DNA of 64,000 bases from Dictyophora rubrovolvata (Eukaryota; Basidiomycota; Agaricomycetes; Phallales; Phallaceae): assembly GCA_029959195.1 (NCBI GenBank), contig CP114118.1, positions 2,356,001 to 2,420,000 on the forward strand. Direction: 5' to 3'. The notes beneath the pieces are model-generated. The model saw only the letters and a list, made by a program, of their open reading frames with translations, was not told the origin of the DNA and did no database searches. This document shows, piece after piece, positions 48,558 to 59,568 of this stretch. How positions within the stretch are numbered: position 1 is the stretch's first letter; each line of letters starts with the position of its first letter. A program made the translations under genes and the position numbers.

Positions 48558-49634
48558 TTATAAACATCGGCGTTGGCCAAACAGACATGCCTTGATGAAC
48601 TTAGACATGAATTTCCTGAAAAGAATTAGTACGTATACCCAAAAGGGAAAACGCTTTAACACACTTATGGAATTCAGTCCGAAGCAAATCATTGACGAAC
48701 TGACCGCCAAGTTTTGAGTCATTCATCGCCTGGTTCTTGAAGATAAGGTCTAACAAAACATGAGGTCATAAGTGGAGACATTAATAGGAGGCATAATAAA
48801 AGGAGATTGTAAGCCAGGAACGCACCGTCATCCCATCTACGCTTCACAGCGAATCCTCCCGCGGGGGCTGGAGCTTGTCCCAACGCAGCTTGCAGATTAA
48901 GTAGTGGGTTTGCAGTTGCTACTTCAAAATCCCGAGCTAACGCATCCGAAGCTGACCTTTCGCTTTCCTTCACAAAACTTATTAGTAGGGATGGCATGGA
49001 AGGTCCAAAAGAAATATGCACCTGTTTAGCCTTTTCTGCTGCTCGTTCTTGTTTAATCTTCTCTAACTCTCGCAATAATTCGGCAGTTTCGTCTTCGTCG
49101 TCATCATCATCATCCTCATCACCATCCTCATCATCGCTTTAAAAAGTAAATTCACGCGATTAGCTGGCCTAAGCATAAACGTACCCATTCTTTTCCCCAT
49201 CGTCCTTATTGGCCGACCGCTCTTCATTGTCTTCGTCGTCATCGTCCTTATCCAGCTCTAGTGTTTCTTGTAATAACCTCCGCCTCTTATTTGCTTCGTC
49301 TTCACCATTCAATGAACTCGTGCCACTTTCAATGGCAGCTATTGGTTTGGTTGGAGGCAAACCCTCTGCTTTTCGTTTTCGTTCACGGGCTTCTTCTTCG
49401 GCCGCTAATAGCTCGAGTCTTAAATCTCGTTTCACTACCTCCGCTGCGGAGGTTTGACCTGGCTGTCTAAAATAAATTGCTTGAGAAACCAAAAAAGGAC
49501 GGCGAATGTGAACAGATTCACCTAAATTTTAGTTTCGTGTGTGCAGCCATGTCGCGCGAAGAGTATTGTCTGGACCCTCCTTTCACATCTTTCGCCTGCG
49601 CAGGATCCCATGTCGGACGATGTGCTGTAGACAT
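48558..49634 (-). CDS. CWC15: Pre-mRNA splicing factor Cwc15/Cwf15
   Basis: A subunit of the Prp19/NineTeen complex-associated spliceosome. The ATG at 49,634 gives the family's invariant N-terminus, [20 protein letters not shown] followed by [22 protein letters not shown], split by an intron near 49,510. The centre is acidic and coiled ([17 protein letters not shown], then a D/E run near 49,100-49,135), followed by [20 protein letters not shown]. The conserved C-terminus is [36 protein letters not shown]. Five short introns fit. A ten-residue tail ([10 protein letters not shown]) beyond the usual end reaches the stop at 48,558. The next gene, SYM1, lies 583 bp upstream on the same strand. Confidence 0.93.
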
Positions 49635-50216
49635 TGTAGCAGAATAAAGAGTTTGTTCAGTCACGTCTGTCACGCACAAACTCAGAGAGAGTTCGTAAGC
49701 GCCAAACTTGGATGGTCCGTGCGCAAAGCGGCCAAATCGTATATATAGTGGACTCCCCGCGTTGTCACTTTTCTTCACCACTCTGGCCTTTTGGCTTAGA
49801 TCAAGTGTAGTATCTGTTCTTTTTAGTTTAACCACTAAAATGACCGCACCGCGGTCATCATTGGTTAGCCAATTTTTGCCGCCCTTGTTCTTTGACCTCT
49901 GCTTGCAAGTCATTGGATATGATGACCTCGCTATTGCAGTATCGGCTTGTGTCGTCGGGGGACTTTCAACTCACTTTTCCTTTCTCTCTGCTACTTCACA
50001 AAATTGTCTGTATTTTGCAGCACTGCGGGCTTAGCAGAAAGATCTGGAGGGTTTTTCACTTGATTTTTTTAAATGGTCGTGTAAATAAATAATTGACTTG
50101 AGGATAATTGCTTGTTGAATAGGAACTGAGATTGGGGATTGGCGTAGTCTAATGAAGTTCTATTTTCAACTGTTTACAAAAAAATGCATGTGTTGTTTAA
50201 GTGCTATTCACGATCA
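49635..50216. other. Intergenic between CWC15 and SYM1
   Basis: The reading frame of CWC15 stays open upstream of its ATG to 49,913 and there is an overlapping plus-strand frame, but neither matches a family. The stretch most likely holds the CWC15 promoter and the 3' end of the SYM1 transcript. Confidence 0.5.
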
Positions 50217-51205
50217 TTAAGTTGGTTGATTTTTTGTTAGGCTGGAACCTGCTTGGTTTGCATTAGCGTAACTCAAGTATGAGTCTAAAGGTTCATAAGA
50301 ATGCTTGAATATCGAAGACAATGGGAAAATGAAACTCACTCCAGAATAGTGAAACAACGCCTACCAGGCCAAATCGTAAATGCGGTGGAACAACAGTAAA
50401 ATTAACAATTTGCGTCGGAATGAAGACTCCCCTGCAGCAATATTGGCAGACAGAAATAAACAGTAAGCAATACTGACCAATTCCGCATTAAGGTGGGGTA
50501 ATAAGCCTAAAGGTGGGTTACTCTGGTTATCAAATTGTACTGAAGATAGTTTAGAGGAACAGACCGATTCAATTCGTTGCTTTGTGTCTTGTACTCCTTT
50601 ACCTTCTAAAAAGGCCATGCAAGAAAAAAAGAAGGCAACGGCAACTGTCACTTGGGTGTAAGTTACTTCGACAATAAGTTACAAGAGAACGACATACCAG
50701 GCGTTAGTACTGCTTGGTCCAGTCCCACCTATAAAACTAACATCCCGAGAGAAAAGGGTACATGGAGCTATTTACATACCCTAACAACAACGGCTTTTGT
50801 GGGCGTCTTGAGTTTGATATTTCCTAGCCATTGATACCACTTGGTCATTATGGGACCGAAGATACATCCTGTCGAAAGTAGTAGATGAGAAACAACAACG
50901 ACTCTGAAAGGAGACGGTAACTGGGTACCTCCATAAAACGTGATCCGAGCCGTTCTGAGAAACTTATGGACTTTGATAATGACGAACATCGGGAACTGAA
51001 TGCAGACGTGAACTTACATCGTGATCTTGACCCTGCTTTTCGATAGCTTGCTGAGCTATGGTGTCCCCTCCGCCGAACAGAACTGCAGCGGTGATGCATT
51101 GCGTCAGCATAGGCCGACGAAGCAACGCAGAACTGAGGACAGAGTTAAAATAGGCTTTAGATGTCCATTAAGACTTACTTGTACGATCTCAAAAATGATG
51201 CCATT
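50217..51205 (-). CDS. SYM1: Mpv17/PMP22-family inner membrane protein (Sym1-like)
   Basis: A four-helix protein of the mitochondrial inner membrane (yeast Sym1, human MPV17) or of peroxisomes. The exons give MASFLRSYK, then [20 protein letters not shown] with [27 protein letters not shown], and [20 protein letters not shown]. Next come [59 protein letters not shown] and [20 protein letters not shown]. Every junction keeps frame, with about seven introns. The start at 51,205 fits the short N-terminus of the family, and the stop is at 50,217. The 8-kb transposon begins 268 bp upstream of the start codon. Confidence 0.92.
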
Positions 51206-51473
51206 GGTATTTTAGATTATAAGGTAAGGCTTCAACTTCAAGCTTCAAGAGTCAAGAATAGATGATGGCCTATGATGGCATAGACCACACTGCCGTGACG
51301 GTGGCGCGCGTTACTTTCAAAATGAAACTCGACAGGTGGACCAAACAAGCGAGCATGACTGTATTATCCATGTAAAACGGAATTTGGAGTGGGATTTTAC
51401 CCGCCTTCCATGAAATTCGATTGATGCACGACCGTTTCTTCACTGGCAGCAGGATGCAAGGTTGACGTTGTTG

Positions 51474-51520
51474 GGGCTACAAGAATTTAGCGCGCGGCCT
51501 ACCGCGCTGCCGCGACAGTG
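51474..51520 (+). repeat. Left terminal inverted repeat of the MULE
   Basis: It starts GGGCTACAAGAATTTAGCGC and includes CCTACCGCGCTGCCGCGACA. It is unusually CpG-dense in an otherwise AT-rich element and matches the left end of the deleted copy at 26,785. Confidence 0.9.
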
Positions 51521-51813
51521 TACCGCGCGAGCCCCACCCGCCACCCGCTGCAAAATGTGCCCTCCTGGTGGCCAGCGGGTCTAAAACGCGAGCAAAAATA
51601 ATGTATATTATTTTCAACTTGGCTGTTAAACTACAATATATCATTGAAAAGTACCCTAAATACGTTCCGGGCCCCATAGAGTTGTTCTGACACTGCACCC
51701 TGCCCCCTGCCCACCCCCTGCCCCAGCAACACCCTGTCCATAATCCAGTGAACTGGACCCTTCCTGTTGTCCCACCTGAACCCAGAGCACAACAACAAGA
51801 GGTAGAACAGGCG

Positions 51814-53580
51814 ATGCGAAGGGTTGGGAATAGAGTAGGTGCAGCAAGTGCAGGGCTGCCACGAACAATGCTTACACAAACTTTCAAACTCAGCAATACC
51901 ACAGCCTCCACTGCGAGCATGCCCTCTAAAAACCAGAACAAACAGGAGGAATGTAAGATGATGTATGATTACCTGAACTTGGATATTAATGTTTCTTTAG
52001 TTTTGAAAAAGATCACTTCACAAACCTCCCTTATTACTGATATGCAGGCTGGGGAAATTGGTCCTGATACACTGGCTGCTATCCAAGCTATAAATGAAAG
52101 TTTGAGGCATAAATATACAATCAACTCGGTTGGTTTGAGTATAAATTCCTTTATTTCCTCTTATCTATTGTCAGGTTGAGCAGTTACTCCCTTTACTTCC
52201 CAACATGCCCGATCCAGGGCATGTCGCTATCTTCAGAGAATACCAGAAGCTACATCGCCACCAGCATGCACAGAAGCAATGGGATAAGAAACAATTCGTG
52301 AGCTTTTCAATTATTATCTTGATTTATCATGTATATGCGATATTTTTATAGGTGAAATCTTTGAATTTGCAGTCGCCTGCTCCTCTGGCAGCACAGATGA
52401 ATATCCCAGTGCATCGTCGTAACCGTGACAAGATACCATGTGTAAAATCAAGGGTGGTAATATTTGACAGGGGGAATCAGCAATTCGTGTCCCCAAGAGA
52501 TTGGGGGAGTATGCAAGCTGTCGGTACTGGGGTATCTTGGAAGAGGGTAAAGTCTGACGAGAGTATTATAATCCAAAACTCACCCGGTAAATTCTACCAA
52601 TTCAGACCATTCATAGTACTATATTTTTTCTCAGGTGATATTGAGCTCGTTGTCATCCGAAATATTTCTGGCAACCCCTTGCTTCTGCAGTCTATGAATG
52701 CGATTATAGAAACTGCTACCAAATATCGCCGGGATGTTCGGGTGGGTAATTCTTTTTAATATAATCACATTTTTAGTAATTCCAGGTAGCCCAACCATCC
52801 TGGGACAATGGTCCAGTTAGGCTATAATGCAGGGCCTCGCCACTGTCGTATTTTTGGTCTCGTTAATAATTTCAAATCTGCGAAACTGGCTTTAGAGGTT
52901 AAGGGCCAGCAGGATGAACAGGCTATTGGAGTTCTCTCATTTTTTTGGCACTTAATACGATCACATGCCCCACAGGAAATTGTTCGTGCTGTAGAAACAG
53001 CAATAGAAAGTTCGGGTATGCCCGAAATCAATTCGCGATTTGGTAGAGGTATGTGGCATTTTATAATCTTAAATTAGATATTTATATTGAATAGATCTCC
53101 CTGGTTATTCAATCGCTGTTGGGAGCCAGGAATTCAATTTTCCTACAGTGCATAAAGGCCCTTGCGAAGGGTATTTTGCTACTAACTATGCAGCGTGTGT
53201 AATTCCTTCTATTTTCTTTAATCGTGTCTGATTATAATCGGAATAGTCCCACTCACTCCGATCCTTGCTTCGCAGAGTATGCATTTGCATGGTCAACGAA
53301 GCATGTTGCACTGCATCCCTTGCGATCCAGCCAATGTGCTGGGGGTAATTTTGCCGATATTACCTTGCGAGTACTTGTGGAATCAGCTGCTGATACCCTT
53401 CTCATTTTCAAACCGAAGTATCGGCATGGAACGACTATAGCGAGGCCAACTATATCAAGGGCTGGAATGGTGATTGCTTTTTCTATTCATATCAAAAAAG
53501 CTTATGATATAGCGATGGCGAATGCTTCAAAAGGAAAATCTGCTAAGCTGGTTTCTAAAAGAATATCTAGGAAAAAATAG
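51814..53580 (+). CDS. Transposon-borne 2OG-Fe(II) dioxygenase-like protein (possibly TET/JBP type)
   Basis: Seven exons (51,814-52,128; 52,175-52,297; 52,352-52,586; 52,635-52,741; 52,790-53,048; 53,095-53,194; 53,247-53,580) join in frame to about 490 residues. The first ATG in frame is used; an upstream exon is possible. The C-terminal part looks like a double-stranded beta-helix oxygenase. An H-S-D iron motif (PTHSDPCFAEYAFAW, His codon at 53,254) is followed by CAGGNFADITLRVLVESA, then a distal histidine in FKPKYRHGTT (53,425) and an arginine in SRAGMVIAFSI. Upstream are PRDWGSMQAVGTGVSWKRV and LGYNAGPRHCRIFGLVNN. The end is basic (KLVSKRISRKK). Fungal TET/JBP genes are known to travel with transposons, so a role on modified bases is possible, but a protein or RNA substrate cannot be excluded. 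Confidence 0.65.
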
Positions 53581-53611
53581 ATTGTTTTTCATAGTATAAT
53601 CCATAAACTAT

Positions 53612-56600
53612 TTAATGGTGTAACTTTCTTTTTTTAGCTTTAGATATGTTACTATCGGCCATGGCTTGTTTTCGTTTTGAAACTATTCTAGGCTTCGGTT
53701 TTGGCCTGGTTAAGGCCATAACAGATATAGCCCCAGCTTCATCTCTATCACTGCCTTCACTAAATTTCAGTCCAGTCTAAAAAATAAAATCAGTGATATA
53801 TTCTTGTTCAAGGCTTTAATAGTTACTTGATAGACATCATCCTCAGGCTCGTCATAATCATGCAGATTCCAATCTTCAGGTACATTGGGATAAGGGCTCC
53901 ATTTCTCTTGGTGTACTCCAGAATCTAGCCCCCATTGTTGATAGCTGGCAAGACCACCTGCCTTTGATGTCTCAAACATCCGTCGTTCTAAAAGAAATAT
54001 AGCTTCGCGATCGACATCTACTCCTTTTGATGGCAGTCTTGACTCAGTTTGTAATGCCCAGGCTTGTTCAAGTAATTTTGCATGCTCATTGCTACCAACA
54101 GCAGCTGAACTGTTGAATTTACGAGCCAGGATAATAAGAGTGATAGCATGTGCAACTGGAGCTTTTTGAAGCCATTGATTGCGATTCGAAGTTGCTGGAT
54201 GTAAATACCGGTAAATAAAAGCATTTACACTGGCACATTCATCTGGCGAGAGATCTCCTGTAAAGGGGACCATGTTATTTTTTTTCCATGACATTTCAAT
54301 GTTCTTGGAAAAAATAATTGTTGGGCTTCGTAAATAGGATAAAGCAGGACAGGAACTTGAGGAAACTGCTTTAGGTGAAACCAGAATAGTATGGAGAGTT
54401 TTTTTATGGGGTAGAAGAATATTTATAATCTCCTGATTTACTTGAGTATTTTCATAATCAAGTATGGTATCTTCGTCGCCTTTTAATGTGCAGGCCATTG
54501 TCCATTTTCCTAACTAAAAATCACTATTAAAACGGATAATCATATAATATTAAATCCTTACTCGTATAAGTCGTCGGGTTTTATGATCATTCCAAAGAGA
54601 GTCTACGATATCTTGAGAAGCTACACTAGATGTAGCTGGAGACTCAGGTCCATATTGATTTAATCGCCACCACTTAATTCGCCATTGTTTTGATTGTTCA
54701 TCAAGGGTAATCAATCGAGCTGGATAATAATATTTCTTGTGTCGAACCAATACACCTTTACCAGCCCTACCAGAATGTGAATAAAAATATGAATTCTGGT
54801 AATAGACTTACAGTAATCGTTCCGAAAGAGGCTGTTTAGATAATTCAATAAAAGCCTGTTTTTCTTTTCTGTGTGATTTCGGCCTAAGGATATCTACAAA
54901 TTTTGAAATATCACAATCATGACATGTAAATCGGGCCTTTGCAGCCAGCTTGCTAGCTCGTCCATCGTATTGGCAGGCAATATGGGACCACTGGCTACAT
55001 GTCCCACATTGAATACACTTTTCATCTTCAATATCTGGAGAATCACCATCGCCCTGAAATCCACATCGGCAATTAATAGGAAATTCCGAACGATTAGATA
55101 TATTGGCTAAGCTGTCCAGGGAATTTCCAGATAAAAGATTGCCTTTATTGGGAGAGCTAGGCGAGGCTATTTCTGTTTCTATATCACTCTCGACAGTTTG
55201 AAATTTCTGATGAAATTTACTGGGCCTAATATTCGTTATAGGCGAGCTGGTATGGCTAGCCTCTGCTGAAGGGTTTATCTCCGATTGAATGATTTTGTTG
55301 AATCGTATTTTTTTAGGAGTTGATATAGGAAGTACTTGCTGCCAGAGGTAATCAATGACAGTTTTGTCATAGGGATCAGTCATCCAGGTTCGCTCGCTAG
55401 CAGTGAGAATAGAACAGGGTGGGTTCTCGGGAATAAATTTCATCCAGCTATCTTGTGTAGGGTCTGGAATAAGGTGGTGGTGTTGTCGAACCCATTCGAT
55501 CCTAATTTTACGATAAATTTCTTGAGTAGTAGCAGGTTGTTCTAAAACATAAACTACTGCATTGATGTTACTCATAGTATAATCTTGCCCATGAGTTGCT
55601 AGTGAGCCTTTAGTTATACGAATTGATTTTCCTGAGTTCTTGAGGCCATCGTACTCGTATATATGCTGATTATAAAGAAAACTTGCAGTATAATGGGCCG
55701 ATGACTGTGCGAAGTGCCCTTTTCCCATCAAGTGATACTTGATATCTCGATATTCTGAAGTCCCTTGAAGTATTTTCGGAATATTCCATTCCGGATTGCC
55801 TTCAGTACCATCAAATTCCATAATTAGAATTGTTGGAAGTGTGAGCCACACTGTTGTGAGTGTGGCCGAGCCCATACATAAAGATTGATCTCCAGATCTC
55901 TTCCAACAGCCAATATGTTTCTCTATTACAGGCGAACTGATAGTGTGCTGGAACCATTTTTGTAAACTTCCTTGAAAAGCTTGGTGTGTATCAAGCTTAA
56001 TATTGCGAGTGTTTATTCGCCTAACTTGATCGTTAATCCGTGAGTGATGAGAATTTCCTGAAGTACAGGTACGAATATCGATGACACAGGATTCGAAAAG
56101 CGTTATAATGTTATATTTTGAACGATACTCTCGGATGGCCCCATCAAGCCATCCGAACAGTGATTCTGGAGCAGAAGACCCAACCAGCAGCTTTTTAGAC
56201 TGTAAGAATTCCCGAAATTGGTCTCGTTTAAGTGATAAAAGGCTTGCATGGTCAATGTTCTCGTCTCTCTCTAAGGAATTCCGTTCACCTAGAGTATAAT
56301 ATAAGGTACCGATTGTAGTGGCTGTATCGGCTATATCTAGAGCATCTTGAAATTCTTTATAGATGGGAAGAATAGCTCGATATAATAACTCTAATGCTGT
56401 ATCTAGCCAACAAGAGTTATTTCGCCAAGAATATCCTTGAAGAGAATGGGTAATATTGGCAGTTTTTCCAGCCATTAAATCTTTAGCAGTATCTGGCGGG
56501 CGACCATCGTTATGAATTGATTTTTTACGACCTCGATAGAGCTTTGTTCGGCCAAGCTCTTTGGCAGTGGCCTTCCATCGTTCAGGTTGGCCATAAAGTG

Positions 56601-58984
56601 TTGGTATACCGATACTAGATGCAGTACTTTGATGCATAAGCCAGTCAGCATAGTGATAAAGCCCTTCCAATCCTTCAATTAACCCCACCCCTTTCGCAGT
56701 AGCCCGATATAAGCTGAAATGTAAAGATTCTTCAGCATTAGTAGTTGCTGGAAGCTGTGCCCAGGTTTGATCGTCCATAACACGAAAAGCCTTGAATAAC
56801 TTTTCTGCAGGTCCCTTCTGTCGCCACCATTGTAACCAAGGTTGTATACCTGGGAATTCACGAACCAGGAGTGAAGCTCTCTGGTTAAATTCAGCTATAT
56901 TGCAGGCATCTAATAAAGCTAGGGCTCTTTTCTCGAAAGCACTCGCTAAGGTAGGCTTGATAATCCCACTGATCTTCTTCAAGCGAGTAATTCCTGTACG
57001 AAAATGCTGCTCGCATCCTTTAATTAATGCATTGGCTGCTATTTGAAGCTCCTCGATTGAGCGACTATTTCCAGGAAGATGCTGCCAAAATTGTATGAAT
57101 GCTGCGACAAAGCCATTGGACTGGGCAACACTAAAATCCATGACTGTTGCAAGCATTTCATCCGACATGTGAAGATCTCGGTGAGTACATTCATCGTACA
57201 GGGCTTGAAAGAGGGTGTAAAAATGCAATTGATAATGGCCAGCAGTTCCACCATTTGCATATGAAAAGAGTGTGGGGATCCATCGGTGCAAGAGTTGTGA
57301 ATAAACCGAAGTAATGATTAATTGGACATCCGATGCTTTCCAATAATTATGTGCTGCATCAGTAACAAAGCCATTGACTGGCTCAGAAAGTCGAGTTTCT
57401 TGGACTAGATGCCATGCCATCCACGAAGTTTGGCATGATAAGACTGTAACCGAACCGATATGTGATGCCTTCAGGAATTTAGGATATTTTTGATCGAATT
57501 CGGATATTCCATCTAGGCTTGCATCACGAACAAGAGGCTGTACGACTTTTTGCTTTTCATATCGAATACGATCCACATTAAAAAAAATTGAAGAAATATC
57601 GGTGGCCTTTTGATTATCGGTACCGACTCCAACAGCAAGTTTGAGTGCACTAGTTTTAGGATAGATATGAATGAGCTGTTCAAATTTATCCCTCTCCTTT
57701 CGTTGCAAATGTAAAATATATGCTGGTCGAGGGTGTGTATGATGGCCACCATTTTGATATAAATAGCCATCTTTGAATCGATAATATTTCGATTCCACAG
57801 GACAGGTGATATGATGCAGACTCCACCCACAGCGACATAATTCCTGTAACTGTTTGGACAGGCCATGTTTGGTAGTTTGGGGGCGAACAAGCATTTCGCA
57901 GTTGGAATTATTACATTTTATAACCCCTTGACAAAACCGACGAGTAACCTTGCCCTTCATAGGGTCAGTAGCCTCTACATCGCCAGATTTGTCACCGCCC
58001 CCAGTTTTCATAGCCCAGTGCACAGTGAATTTATTCAATTCTTCAAATTCAGTTGGGGTATAAATTTGACTCCAATCGCCATCAGGCCAGCCATCCCAAG
58101 ATATGTTCTTTATAAGTAATGAATTTCTATTTTTTATCATTAATTTCAAATACCCACCGAGTTAGATGTTGTCTGAGAAATAGCCTTGTCTATACTCGCA
58201 TTCAGTGAGCCTGCTTTATTTGCAGTCAAGTCCAATGGTAATTTAGACTGGGAATTAACTACTTGAGTAGTTGTAGTTGGAATTTGATTTAGAGGGGGCT
58301 GTCCCGACTTGACATTGGAAGTATAAACCTGATTCACTGGGGTAACTGTGGCTTGCACAGCAGAAGTTATATTTGAAGCAGGGGGCTGAAAGGTGGGGCC
58401 TGAAGTGGGAGGGTGTGGTATTGGATTCGTATTCGTAGTTGAAGATAATGGTGATAAAGTTGAGGGAATGAAATTAGGATTAGGATTGGGATTTATTATT
58501 ACTGAAGGTAAATGCGAGGGAGTATTGAGATTTATTAATAAATGACTGGAGGTATTTTCAGAAGTTGCATTGATTATAGGAGGAACATGTGCTGGCCCCG
58601 AAGTGACAGAATCAGGCTGAATATGCTTATCTTGAAATATTGAATCTACAAAAGTATTTGAGTTACTTGAAGTTATATAAAGGAAAACATATACGAGGAT
58701 AATCAGGATGTATAAAATAGCCGAATGGTTCGCCTGGTATATATAAATATCATAAGCTACCGAGTATTTTACTTAGAAGATGATGACCTCTTTGATTATA
58801 TCCAGGTAACATTCTTGGAGGATATGAATCTGCCTGATATATTCCAGCAACTAGAAAGCAACAAGTCAGTCAGAATATTGAGTTGGTGTAAACTCAACTA
58901 ACTCTTTTCTTTGGGTTTTCCAGTAGAAGAGAAACGATTGGCTAGAAATGCAGCCGACTGCTGATATAGATATGTGAACCAATC
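53612..58984 (-). CDS. Giant MULE transposase with USP-like protease and PHD finger
   Basis: The core exon (54,808-58,149) is open for 1,113 codons; numbering follows it. A Cys/His cluster at about 70-150 (CNNSNCEMLV...ELCRCGW...GGHHTHPRP) resembles a GCM1/WRKY zinc finger. The DDE core has D264 (GFVTDAAHNYW), D338 (VMDFSVAQSNGF), C379-x2-H382 (GCEQHF) and E473/E474 (TTNAEESLHF). A ubiquitin-protease-like domain follows, with C580 (WRNNSCWLDTALELL), H819 (SAHYTASFLYN) and D834 (YEYDG). A PHD finger (C4HC3) spans about 1,025-1,082. Downstream exons add a tudor/PWWP-like segment (YYYPARLITLDEQSKQWRIK), a 240-residue region and a basic tail, KAKKRKLHH. Upstream exons (to 58,984) add a Ser/Thr/Pro-rich N-terminus; the true start is undetermined. 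Confidence 0.85.
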
Positions 58985-59130
58985 CTGTATTTACAAATTA
59001 ATTATTAGACTTATATAGCTTATATCAGAAAAGTAAACACCCGAACCATTAAAATATTAATAAATATATCAAATTGATAATGAGCAGTTGTCCAATAGCG
59101 AAGCAAGTGCTTTGAACAATGCTTATCTAA

Positions 59131-59285
59131 TGGCGCGGTAAAGATTCCTTACATGGCAACTCGCGCGTTAAGAATTCCTTATGTGGCCACTCGCGCGGTG
59201 AAGATTCCTTACACAGCAATCGTACCGCGCCTTTAGCGCGATAATTCCCATACAAGGAATTCTTACCGCGACTTCACCGCGACAT
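59131..59285 (+). repeat. Subterminal CG-rich direct repeats of the full MULE
   Basis: Three tandem units contain (G)CGCG-GT-AAGA-TCCTTA with short spacers, followed by CGCGCC, AGCGCG and CCGCGAC motifs. The block is conserved almost exactly in the deleted copy (27,451-27,603), which fits a role as a cis-acting element such as a transposase-binding array. Confidence 0.6.
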
Positions 59286-59424
59286 ATCATATGCCACAAC
59301 CTATGCCAAACTCTCATTTTATCTCTCTAAAGTATGTTATATAATATTCAGATCCTTCTACTCATTATATTCAACACTCTACTGAGCCTTACAGCTTGAG
59401 TTTGTACCCTATAGGAGGTTTTTT

Positions 59425-59484
59425 TGCAGGTCGCGGCAATGTCGCGGCAGCGCGGTAGGCTTGCGCGTCAAATTCTCATGGCCC
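59425..59484 (-). repeat. Right terminal inverted repeat of the MULE
   Basis: Read from 59,484 inward it is GGGCCATGAGAATTTGACGC, then CCTACCGCGCTGCCGCGACA and a second CCGCGACC. The last base abuts the 9-bp duplication ACGTTGTTG. Confidence 0.9.
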
Positions 59485-59568
59485 ACGTTGTTGTGACCTG
59501 CTCGGTCACGGGCTCACGTTTTTCTTGCGTTTTTCCTCCCTTTTTTTTTGTTTTCGTGGTATTTTGAA

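Larger units (their letters stand above)
51474..59484. mobile_element. Complete 8,011-bp MULE-type DNA transposon
   Basis: The left end, GGGCTACAAGAATTTAGCGC, and the reverse complement of the right end, GGGCCATGAGAATTTGACGC, both continue into CCTACCGCGCTGCCGCGACA, giving imperfect inverted repeats of about 45 bp. The element is flanked by a perfect 9-bp duplication, ACGTTGTTG (51,465-51,473 and 59,485-59,493). A 9-bp duplication and a DDE transposase with a C-x2-H motif are hallmarks of the Mutator superfamily. It carries two convergent genes whose stops are about 30 bp apart: a dioxygenase-like gene (+) and a giant transposase gene (-). It sits in the divergent promoter between SYM1 and a CHY zinc-finger gene. 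Confidence 0.93.

Noticed and set aside
49635-49913. N-terminal extension of CWC15
   Set aside because: The family starts exactly at [11 protein letters not shown]; the upstream open frame has no similarity and probably reflects the untranslated leader.
58670-58690. Loss of the transposase start codon in the full element (a 3-bp difference from the deleted copy removes an ATG)
   Set aside because: Upstream coding exons with good splice signals exist (to 58,984), so the ATG in the deleted copy most likely lies in an intron.
51474-59484. Assignment of the 8-kb transposon to the KDZ (Kyakuja-Dileera-Zisupton) group, which is known to carry TET/JBP genes
   Set aside because: The transposase lacks the KDZ signature segments I know, and the 9-bp duplication plus the C-x2-H motif between the second Asp and the Glu fit Mutator-like elements better.
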